Assembly: GCA_903870995.1 (NCBI GenBank)
Contig: CAIQFD010000023.1
Span: forward strand, 1-33,320
Source: an uncultured Methylophilaceae bacterium
GTDB taxonomy: Bacteria; Pseudomonadota; Gammaproteobacteria; Burkholderiales; Methylophilaceae
Direction of reading: 5' to 3'
DNA: 33,320 nt
The notes below the pieces were generated by a model. It had not been told where the DNA came from and made no database searches. It saw nothing but the letters and a program-made list of their open reading frames with translations. Shown here piece by piece: positions 27,234-33,320 of this stretch. Made by a program: the position numbers and the translations under genes. Each line of letters starts with the position of its first letter. The stretch's first letter is position 1.

Positions 27234-27866
27234 ATGACCGAATGGGCTTATTTATTCAAAACAGGCATCGCGCTATTTGCAATCGTCAATCCTATTGGCA
27301 ATGTACCTGTTTTTATTAGTGCAACCAATGGTTGGCCTAGAAAAGCCCGAGTACGGACTGCAAACGTCGTTGCGGTCACCGTGTTCAGCGTACTGACGAT
27401 TTCAACTTTTTTTGGTAACGACATTTTGGCGTTTTTCAGCATTACCATTCCATCATTTCAGGTCGGCGGTGGCATCCTCATTTTACTCATGTCGATTAAC
27501 ATGATGCACGGCAAACAAAGCCATGTCAGACAAACGCCGGAAGAAGCACAAACCATGGCAGAACGTGATGCCATCGCGATTGTGCCGCTCAGTATTCCTT
27601 TATTGGCGGGGCCTGGTGCAATCAGCAGCATGATTATTGCGGCTGAGAAAAGTACCAACTTCGTCAACCATGCTAGCTTGACCATTCCTGTCGCGGTCGT
27701 CGCCTTCCTCGTTTGGCTTGCATTGCAACTGTCTGATGGCATCTCACATCTTCTTGGTACCATTGGCATCAACATTGTCACGCGCTTAATGGGCTTAATT
27801 TTAGCGGCAATGTCGATTGAATTTATTGCGCATGGGATTGGCGGCTTGTTTCCTAAGCTGATCTAG
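27234..27866 (+). CDS. MarC family integral membrane protein (UPF0056)
   Basis: This 210-residue protein has about six hydrophobic segments and the family's FAIVNPIGNVPVFI (about 16-29) and IAIVPLSIPLLAGPGAIS (about 113-130) motifs, each with a conserved proline-glycine turn. MarC was once linked to multidrug resistance, but that role was not upheld and its function is unknown. It has its own intergenic region upstream (divergent from maf) and is followed by a 100-bp gap to nudJ, so the two may be separate units. Confidence 0.92.
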   Translation: MTEWAYLFKTGIALFAIVNPIGNVPVFISATNGWPRKARVRTANVVAVTVFSVLTISTFFGNDILAFFSITIPSFQVGGGILILLMSINMMHGKQSHVRQTPEEAQTMAERDAIAIVPLSIPLLAGPGAISSMIIAAEKSTNFVNHASLTIPVAVVAFLVWLALQLSDGISHLLGTIGINIVTRLMGLILAAMSIEFIAHGIGGLFPKLI

Positions 27867-27966
27867 TCTTTCAAAAGCCACACTTTAAGATTCTCTTTAA
27901 AGCTATCGCTGGTTTACTCAGTCGCCAAGCGGTAAAATGTCACTTTAAGCTTTTAAGTCCATTTTC

Positions 27967-28410
27967 ATGATTTGGAAACCCAATACCACAGTTGCCGCTA
28001 TTATCGAGCAAGAGGGTCGCTTCTTAATGGTGGAAGAAAACACAACTGAGGGTGTGCGTATCAATCAGCCCGCAGGTCATTTAGACGAAGGCGAAACTCT
28101 CTTGCAAGGCGTGACTCGCGAAACACTTGAAGAAACGGCGCACGACTTTACGCCGACAGAGCTATTAGGGATTTACCTCTGGCAGCGCCCAGCCAAAGAC
28201 ATTACTTATTTACGCTTTGCCTTTGTTGGAACGATTGGGGCTCATCACCCAGAGCTGAGTTTAGATGATGGCATTATTCGCGCCGTTTGGATGACCATTG
28301 AAGAGCTTCGTGCTTCTCAAGCAATCCATCGCAGCCCTCAAGTATTGAAATGTGTAGAAGATTATTTGGCAGGACAGCGTTTTCCATTAGCTGTGCTGTC
28401 TCATTTGTAA
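27967..28410 (+). CDS. nudJ: Nudix hydrolase NudJ-like
   Basis: This 147-residue Nudix enzyme carries the Nudix box from Gly37 to about 59, with Gly37, Glu43, Arg51-Glu52 and Glu55-Glu56 all present, so metal binding should be intact; the usual glycine near the end of the box is Ala58. NudJ of E. coli (YmfB) acts on nucleoside tri- and diphosphates and thiamine-pyrimidine pyrophosphates. The NudJ call rests on overall similarity (WKPNTTVAAIIEQEGRFLMV start, INQPAGHLD) and on the neighbour mnmA 30 bp downstream, the same pairing as in E. coli. Substrate is inferred only. Confidence 0.9.
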   Translation: MIWKPNTTVAAIIEQEGRFLMVEENTTEGVRINQPAGHLDEGETLLQGVTRETLEETAHDFTPTELLGIYLWQRPAKDITYLRFAFVGTIGAHHPELSLDDGIIRAVWMTIEELRASQAIHRSPQVLKCVEDYLAGQRFPLAVLSHL

Positions 28411-28440
28411 AAAATAGCCCTTGTATAAAGCAAAGATTTT

Positions 28441-29535
28441 ATGAAAAACAAAAAAGTAGTCGTCGGTCTTTCTGGCGGCGTGGATTCCTCGGTAACGGCA
28501 TTGTTGCTCAAGCAACAAGGTTATGACGTGGTCGGCCTATTTATGAAAAACTGGGAAGACGATGACACCGACGAATACTGCTCATCTAAGCAGGACTTAA
28601 TTGATGCTGTTTCTGTCGCAGACAAAATCGGCATTGAAATCGAGGCAGTTAATTTCAGTAAAGAATATAAAGAGCGCGTGTTTCAAAACTTTTTAGATGA
28701 ATATCAAGCAGGCCGCACGCCTAATCCAGACATTTTGTGCAATGCGGAAATTAAATTCAAAGCGTTTTTAGATCATGCGATGGGCTTAGGCGCAGATTTA
28801 ATTGCCACAGGCCACTATGCCCAAGTGCGCGAAAATCCTTTCGAAGCGGGCGAGTATCAGTTGCTTAAAGCAGAAGATGGCAGCAAAGATCAAAGCTACT
28901 TCTTACATCGTCTAAACCAAGCGCAACTTTCTAAAACATTATTTCCGCTAGGCCACTTACTTAAACGTGAGGTACGTGAAATTGCGCGTGAAGCAGGCCT
29001 TGCCACTAGTGAAAAGAAAGACTCCACTGGCATTTGCTTTATTGGCGAGCGCCCATTTCAAGAATTTTTAAGCCGCTACTTACCTCGCGAACCAGGCGAG
29101 ATGAAAACACCTGATGGGAAAGTGGTCGGTAAACACGATGGCTTAATGTATTACACATTAGGCCAACGCCAAGGGTTAAAAATTGGCGGCTCAAAAGAGA
29201 GTAACGGTGAGCCTTGGTTTGTGGCACAAAAAGACATGAAGAATAATGAGTTGATTGTGGTGCAAGGCCATGAGCATCCGCTTCTGCTCAATGATGGCCT
29301 ACAAGCAGGTCAAGTGCATTGGATTAGTGGAAAGCCACCCAAAACCAATTGGGTTTATGCCGCAAAAACACGCTACCGCCAGCCTGATGCCCCATGCGAA
29401 ATCGAACGTTTAGGCGATGATTTTGTGGAAATTAAATTCGGCCAAAAACAATGGGCAATTACCCCGGGGCAATCAGCCGTTGTTTATGAAAGCAACGTCT
29501 GTTTGGGTGGCGGAATTATTACAGGGGCGATTTAA
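28441..29535 (+). CDS. mnmA: tRNA-specific 2-thiouridylase MnmA
   Basis: MnmA adds the 2-thio group to the wobble uridine (U34) of tRNAs for Lys, Glu and Gln, using ATP and sulfur passed along the Tus relay. The 364-residue protein has the PP-loop motif GLSGGVDSS (9-17), the catalytic cysteine in [12 protein letters not shown] (Cys100), the second cysteine in [11 protein letters not shown] (Cys199), and the C-terminal barrel with YTLGQRQGL. Both cysteines are present, so it should be active. It lies 30 bp after nudJ and converges on a GST gene. Confidence 0.97.
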   Translation: MKNKKVVVGLSGGVDSSVTALLLKQQGYDVVGLFMKNWEDDDTDEYCSSKQDLIDAVSVADKIGIEIEAVNFSKEYKERVFQNFLDEYQAGRTPNPDILCNAEIKFKAFLDHAMGLGADLIATGHYAQVRENPFEAGEYQLLKAEDGSKDQSYFLHRLNQAQLSKTLFPLGHLLKREVREIAREAGLATSEKKDSTGICFIGERPFQEFLSRYLPREPGEMKTPDGKVVGKHDGLMYYTLGQRQGLKIGGSKESNGEPWFVAQKDMKNNELIVVQGHEHPLLLNDGLQAGQVHWISGKPPKTNWVYAAKTRYRQPDAPCEIERLGDDFVEIKFGQKQWAITPGQSAVVYESNVCLGGGIITGAI

Positions 29536-29547
29536 GCCAGAGTGGGC

Positions 29548-30162
29548 TTACGCCTGAGGCGGAACAGTTTCTGCAATTGAAGGGCGTGAAGCAAGCGCCT
29601 GATTCAGTCTTGCTAAGTTTGGATAATTTTTATCTAAATCAAGCTTGTTACCAAAGCGTAAGTTCAAATAACCCAACACACAAACTAGCGCAATATCAGC
29701 CAAACTAAATGTATCAGCCACACAGAATCTATTTTGACCCAACTCGTCATTAAGCACCTGCAATCCACGCTCAACCTTTGCCCATTGTTTGGCAATCCAA
29801 CTTGGATCTTGTAAGTTTTCTGGTCGACGTTGCTCTACCATCACGGCAACACCAGCATCACAAACACCATCTGCCAAAGATTCCCAGCGCTTTACTTGAA
29901 ACTTAGACTTGGTATCTTGCGGAACAAGGTGGGATAAAGGCGTACGCTGATCTAGGTAATCAACAATCACGCTGGAATCGTACAAACTCTCTCCATCATC
30001 CATAATTAACACTGGGATTTTTCCTAGTGGATTATGTTGAAGCACAGGACAATCAGGATCAGCCAATACCACTTGTTCCAAATCAATCGCAATACGTTTT
30101 TCAGCAGCGACAATACGAACTTTTCGAGCATAAGGGCTGGTGAGTGAGTATAAAAGCTTCAT
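29548..30162 (-). CDS. glutathione S-transferase family protein
   Basis: This 204-residue protein has an N-terminal thioredoxin-like domain (about 1-78), with a Ser-rich active-site region SLTSPYARKVR (6-16), the cis-proline KIPVLIMDD and the glutathione-contact element SLYDSSVIVDYLD (about 59-71). An all-alpha C-terminal domain follows with FSLADIALVCVLGYL. It resembles the YibF-type GSTs. Its substrate is unknown. It is a single gene, convergent with mnmA and divergent from nadC with 60 bp between them. Confidence 0.92.
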   Translation of the reverse strand: MKLLYSLTSPYARKVRIVAAEKRIAIDLEQVVLADPDCPVLQHNPLGKIPVLIMDDGESLYDSSVIVDYLDQRTPLSHLVPQDTKSKFQVKRWESLADGVCDAGVAVMVEQRRPENLQDPSWIAKQWAKVERGLQVLNDELGQNRFCVADTFSLADIALVCVLGYLNLRFGNKLDLDKNYPNLARLNQALASRPSIAETVPPQA

Positions 30163-30192
30163 GTAATCTGTTTCACTTTTCTAAAAGCGCTA

Positions 30193-30206
30193 TCGAGACA
30201 TCTCGA
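30193..30206. promoter_or_regulatory. palindrome TCGAGA-CA-TCTCGA overlapping the candidate nadC -35
   Basis: A perfect 6-bp inverted repeat with a 2-bp centre lies in the 60-bp gap between the divergent GST and nadC genes and covers the candidate nadC -35 box. Its position suits a repressor operator, but no regulator is identified and a chance palindrome is possible. Confidence 0.3.
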
Positions 30207-30224
30207 GCGGATTGTCATTATAAT
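30195..30224 (+). promoter_or_regulatory. nadC: candidate nadC promoter
   Basis: A perfect -10 box TATAAT (30219-30224) is preceded at 18 bp by GAGACA (30195-30200), which matches four of six -35 consensus bases. Transcription would start near 30231, downstream of the first in-frame ATG (30223). This implies that translation begins at a later ATG (30232 or 30244). Confidence 0.4.
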
Positions 30225-31122
30225 GGAATTTATGAACGAATTAATGAGCAAGCAAGTTTTAGCGCAACTACCTGAGACAATCAAAGCGAATGTCCATGAG
30301 GCCATCCTTGAAGATGTGGGTGGTGCTAATGGCGATGCAAAGGACTTCACCGCCCAGCTCATTAGCCCCACTCAAGTTTCAGAAGCTAGAATTATTTGTA
30401 GAGAGTCTGCCGTCATTTGTGGCATTCCTTGGGTGGAAGAATGCTTTAAGCAAATCGCACCTAGTGTGACAATCTCTTGGCTAATTCAAGAGGGTGATTC
30501 TGTTTCAGCCAATCAAACACTTTGCACCCTAAAAGGCAAAGCCCAGGAGATGCTCAGTGCTGAGCGCTGCGCCTTAAACTTTTTACAAACATTATCCGCT
30601 ACCGCTACCGCCACAAAAAAATATGCTGACGAAATCAAAGGCACCCAAGCCCACATTATGGATACCCGAAAAACCATTCCAGGCTTACGGATTGCACAAA
30701 AATATGCAGTGACAGTTGGCGGTGGCCTAAATCAGCGAATTGGTCTTTATGATGGGATCCTCATTAAAGAAAATCATATTGCTGCAGCCGGAAGCATTGA
30801 AGCAGTGCTTACTGAAGCGCTTAAAATTGCGGCTCAACACGACAGTGAGTTAAGCATACAAATCGAAGTGGAAAACTTAGAGGAACTAGAGAGCGCTTTG
30901 CATGCAGGCGCAACATTGATATTGCTAGATAACTTTGACACAGCAGCACTCAAAGCCGCCGTAAAACTGAACGCTAACCGCGCTACACTTGAGGCTTCAG
31001 GTGGCATTGACATGTCCAACGTCAAAGAAATTGCACTCACTGGTGTAGATAGAATTTCCATCGGCGACCTCACCAAAAACATTCACGCCATCGACCTTTC
31101 AATGCGCTTTTCAAATATTTAA
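30223..31122 (+). CDS. nadC: nicotinate-nucleotide pyrophosphorylase (quinolinate phosphoribosyltransferase)
   Basis: NadC converts quinolinate and PRPP to nicotinate mononucleotide, CO2 and PPi in de novo NAD synthesis. The protein (299 residues from the first ATG) has an N-terminal open-sandwich domain and a barrel with the conserved TRKTIPGLRIAQKYAV, GGGLNQRIGLYDGILIKENH and LDNFD segments, which form the quinolinate/PRPP site. Three in-frame ATGs (30223, 30232, 30244) are close together. The TATAAT overlapping the first suggests the true start is 30232 (after a GGA) or 30244, giving 296 or 292 residues. No nadA or nadB is adjacent. Confidence 0.95.
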   Translation: MEFMNELMSKQVLAQLPETIKANVHEAILEDVGGANGDAKDFTAQLISPTQVSEARIICRESAVICGIPWVEECFKQIAPSVTISWLIQEGDSVSANQTLCTLKGKAQEMLSAERCALNFLQTLSATATATKKYADEIKGTQAHIMDTRKTIPGLRIAQKYAVTVGGGLNQRIGLYDGILIKENHIAAAGSIEAVLTEALKIAAQHDSELSIQIEVENLEELESALHAGATLILLDNFDTAALKAAVKLNANRATLEASGGIDMSNVKEIALTGVDRISIGDLTKNIHAIDLSMRFSNI

Positions 31123-31136
31123 TCAAAATCCACTTA

Positions 31137-31163
31137 TAAAACACAATAAGCCTATGTGTTTTA
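31137..31163 (+). terminator. possible terminator after nadC
   Basis: A 9-bp perfect inverted repeat (TAAAACACA and TGTGTTTTA) with a 9-nt loop lies 14 bp past the nadC stop. The 3' arm ends in TTTT and AT-rich sequence follows. The stem has only three G-C pairs, so termination may be weak. Confidence 0.4.
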
Positions 31164-31208
31164 GGGTTTATTTAGTATCGCCCAACATAAGATTCTAAGC
31201 CTCCAGCC

Positions 31209-31237
31209 TTGACCAAAACGCTGTAAACGGTTACTGT
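31209..31237 (+). promoter_or_regulatory. ilvI: candidate ilvIH promoter
   Basis: TTGACC (31209-31214, five of six -35 matches) is followed after exactly 17 bp by TACTGT (31232-31237), a poor -10 with three of six matches. It lies in the 152-bp gap before ilvI and would give a leader of about 30 nt. No leucine/valine/isoleucine-rich leader peptide was found. Confidence 0.3.
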
Positions 31238-31274
31238 TCAGGGTTACCCGATTATTAGCAAAAACAAGTACGTT

Positions 31275-33044
31275 ATGGACGATAGCAATCAGCAAAAAGT
31301 AGGCCAAATTTCTGGCGCAGAAATCATCATGCGATGTTTGCAGGAAGAGAACGTTAAGTTCGTCTTCGGCTATCCAGGCGGCGCTGTGCTTCACATTTAC
31401 GACGCACTATTCAAGCAAAAACATTTCAAACACATTCTCGTTCGCCATGAGCAAGCAGCCGTTCACGCAGCTGATGCTTTTTCACGCGCTACGGGTGAAG
31501 TTGGTGTGGCGCTTGTGACATCAGGTCCAGGTGCAACCAATGCAGTGACAGGGATTGCAACAGCCTACATGGATTCCATCCCAATGGTCGTGATTAGTGG
31601 CCAAGTTCCAACGGCAGCGATCGGCATGGACGCATTCCAAGAAGTTGACATGGTCGGCGTGACTCGCCCATGCGTTAAGCATAACTTCTTGATTAAAGAT
31701 GTACGCGACATCGCTATCACACTTAAAAAAGCATTCTATATTGCGGCAAGTGGCCGCCCAGGTCCGGTTGTCGTTGATATTCCAAAAGATATTACTGCTG
31801 AATTTGCGGAGTTTGATTATCCGAAGACCGTAGAAATGCGCTCTTACACCCCAGTGATTAAAGGCCACTCAGGCCAAATCAAAAAAGCAGTAAAAATTCT
31901 GCTAGAAGCCAAACGCCCCATGATTTACACAGGCGGCGGCTTGGTCTTGGGTGACGCATCAAATGAATTAGTTAAGTTAGCAAGAACGCTCGGCTACCCA
32001 GTCACGAACACCCTCATGGGCCTAGGTGGCTACCCTGCAACGGACAAACAATACGTAGGAATGCTAGGCATGCACGGCACTTACGAAGCCAACAACGCCA
32101 TGCAAGACTGCGACGTGTTGTTAGCAGTTGGCGCACGCTTTGACGACCGAGTGATTGGCAACCCGGATCACTTCTTGAGCGTTCCACGCACGATTATCCA
32201 TATCGACGTTGACCCTTCATCTATATCCAAACGCGTGAAAGTAGACGTGCCTATCGTTGGCCACGTGCAGTCTGTGCTTGGCGAAATGAATGAAATTTTA
32301 GCTGCCGAAGCTAAAAAACCTGACGCTTCTGCCTTAAAAGCTTGGTGGGCTAAAATTGATGGCTGGCGTGGTAAGAAATCAGCAAACTACGATGGCTCAA
32401 GCAGCAGCATTATCAAACCACAATACGTGATTGAAAAATTATGTGAAGTGACCAAAGGCGATGCCTTTGTGACTTCTGACGTTGGCCAACATCAAATGTG
32501 GGCAGCGCAATACTACAAATTCGACAAACCACGTCGCTGGATTAACTCTGGCGGCCTTGGCACGATGGGTGTTGGCTTACCTTACGCAATGGGCTGTCAA
32601 TTAGCTTATCCAGATGCGCAAGTCGCATGCGTGACGGGTGAAGGCAGCATTCAAATGAATATTCAAGAGCTTTCAACCTGCAAACAATTCCATTTGCCGA
32701 TTAAAGTGATTTTGCTCAACAACCGTTATTTGGGCATGGTTCGCCAATGGCAAGAGTTTTTCTACGAAAACCGTTATTCAGAATCTTACATGGACAGCTT
32801 GCCTGACTTTGTAAAACTCGCTGAGTCATACGGTCATGTAGGGATGAATATTGAAAAACCAGGCGACGTTGAAGGTGCATTACAAGACGCATTCGCTATG
32901 AAAGACAAGTTTGTGTTCATGAACTTCATGACCGACCAAAAAGAAAACGTTTTCCCTATGGTGCCAAATGGCAAAGGCTTGTCTGAAATGATTTTAGGCT
33001 CAGATGCCAATGCAAATGACGCTGCCGAAGAGATGGAGGGCTAA
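31275..33044 (+). CDS. ilvI: acetolactate synthase large (catalytic) subunit
   Basis: This subunit condenses pyruvate with pyruvate or 2-oxobutyrate to the acetohydroxy acids of valine, leucine and isoleucine synthesis, using thiamine diphosphate, Mg2+ and FAD. The 589-residue protein has [15 protein letters not shown] (31-45), the catalytic glutamate in [13 protein letters not shown] (Glu59), [20 protein letters not shown], the FAD-domain segment [10 protein letters not shown], and the C-terminal TPP domain with [14 protein letters not shown]. The TPP motif reads GEGSIQMN where E. coli IlvI has GDGSIQMN. It is 1 nt upstream of ilvH, so large and small subunits are made together. No strong Shine-Dalgarno sequence precedes the ATG. 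Confidence 0.97.
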   Translation: MDDSNQQKVGQISGAEIIMRCLQEENVKFVFGYPGGAVLHIYDALFKQKHFKHILVRHEQAAVHAADAFSRATGEVGVALVTSGPGATNAVTGIATAYMDSIPMVVISGQVPTAAIGMDAFQEVDMVGVTRPCVKHNFLIKDVRDIAITLKKAFYIAASGRPGPVVVDIPKDITAEFAEFDYPKTVEMRSYTPVIKGHSGQIKKAVKILLEAKRPMIYTGGGLVLGDASNELVKLARTLGYPVTNTLMGLGGYPATDKQYVGMLGMHGTYEANNAMQDCDVLLAVGARFDDRVIGNPDHFLSVPRTIIHIDVDPSSISKRVKVDVPIVGHVQSVLGEMNEILAAEAKKPDASALKAWWAKIDGWRGKKSANYDGSSSSIIKPQYVIEKLCEVTKGDAFVTSDVGQHQMWAAQYYKFDKPRRWINSGGLGTMGVGLPYAMGCQLAYPDAQVACVTGEGSIQMNIQELSTCKQFHLPIKVILLNNRYLGMVRQWQEFFYENRYSESYMDSLPDFVKLAESYGHVGMNIEKPGDVEGALQDAFAMKDKFVFMNFMTDQKENVFPMVPNGKGLSEMILGSDANANDAAEEMEG

Positions 33045-33045
33045 G

Positions 33046-33320
33046 ATGAAACATATTATTTCTCTACTCATGGAAAACGAAGCGGGCGCACTTTCTCGCG
33101 TTGCCGGCTTATTCTCAGCACGTGCTTACAATATTGAATCACTGACAGTAGCGCCAACTGAAGACGCTACTTTGTCACGTATGACGATTGTCACTTCCGG
33201 ATCGGATGAGGTAATCGAGCAAATCATCAAACAGCTCAACAAGCTGGTCGATGTTGTAAAAGTCCTAGACCTGAATGATGGCCGCTATATCGAACGCGAG
33301 CTGATGCTGGTCAAGGTCAA
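33046..33320 (+). CDS. ilvH: acetolactate synthase small (regulatory) subunit, partial
   Basis: This is the first 91 codons of the small subunit that activates the large subunit and confers valine feedback inhibition; the right edge of the window cuts it. The N-terminal ACT domain is clear: [19 protein letters not shown] (1-19), [20 protein letters not shown] (21-40) with the NIESL element, and a late [13 protein letters not shown] segment. The ATG follows a GGAGGG Shine-Dalgarno sequence at 5 nt, inside the end of ilvI. Full-length homologues have about 160 residues, so the second domain lies outside. Confidence 0.96.
   Translation, partial: MKHIISLLMENEAGALSRVAGLFSARAYNIESLTVAPTEDATLSRMTIVTSGSDEVIEQIIKQLNKLVDVVKVLDLNDGRYIERELMLVKV

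Noticed and set aside
27881-27949. CACTTTAAG direct repeat (27881-27889 and 27941-27949) upstream of nudJ as regulator sites
   Set aside because: It is nine AT-rich bases in two copies 60 bp apart, with no associated clear promoter; chance is a sufficient explanation.
31154-31198. Short ORF (14 codons, with two Val, one Leu and one Ile) upstream of ilvI as an attenuation leader peptide
   Set aside because: It has no run of branched-chain codons and no Shine-Dalgarno sequence, its ATG lies within the probable nadC terminator stem, and no clear attenuator hairpin with a U-tract follows.

Overview
The window is a gene-dense stretch of a Gram-negative bacterial chromosome. Gene content points to the Betaproteobacteria, and overall protein flavour and a mid-40s GC impression suggest a Methylophilaceae-like methylotroph. 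That family placement is my inference; no methylotrophy gene lies in the window. Nearly every base is used, and no stretch longer than 300 bases lacks an assigned gene or RNA signal. I see no insertion sequence, prophage, CRISPR array or defence island.

Layout. (1) 1-380, minus strand: the promoter and leader of an rRNA operon whose 16S gene lies off the left edge, with an initiator tRNA-fMet and its own promoter just upstream. (2) 381-8984, minus strand: an envelope-biogenesis block. It runs as a GT39 glycosyltransferase, lolC/E and lolD (lipoprotein release), then exbB-exbD, msbA, lpxK, a small Trm112-like protein and kdsB (lipid A/Kdo synthesis and export). (3) 9063-14566, plus strand: ribE and a RibB with a degenerate second domain, then yqgE-ruvX-pyrR-pyrB-pyrC', tightly packed and often overlapping, ending at a strong bidirectional terminator. 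(4) 14631-20424, minus strand: a tripartite RND efflux operon in the order outer-membrane lipoprotein, adaptor, pump. (5) 20555-22739, minus strand: pilT-pilU, the type IV pilus retraction ATPases. (6) 22836-25002, plus strand: yggS-proC-yggT. (7) 25031-27132, minus strand: maf-rng. (8) 27234-29535, plus strand: a MarC-family membrane protein, nudJ and mnmA. (9) 29548-30162, minus strand: a glutathione S-transferase. (10) 30223-33320, plus strand: nadC, then ilvI and the first part of ilvH, cut by the right edge.

The genes form known functional sets: lipid A core supply and flipping beside lipoprotein sorting; riboflavin and pyrimidine synthesis; drug efflux; twitching motility; tRNA thiolation; NAD and branched-chain amino acid synthesis. 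I found no convincing new multi-gene system. The observations most worth a second look are two enzyme-like domains that have lost their metal ligands (the GTP cyclohydrolase II-like half of RibB and the dihydroorotase-like PyrC'), a Glu in place of the usual Asp in the thiamine-diphosphate motif of IlvI, short palindromes on the likely ribE and nadC promoters, and the organisation of the tRNA-fMet/rrn promoter region.
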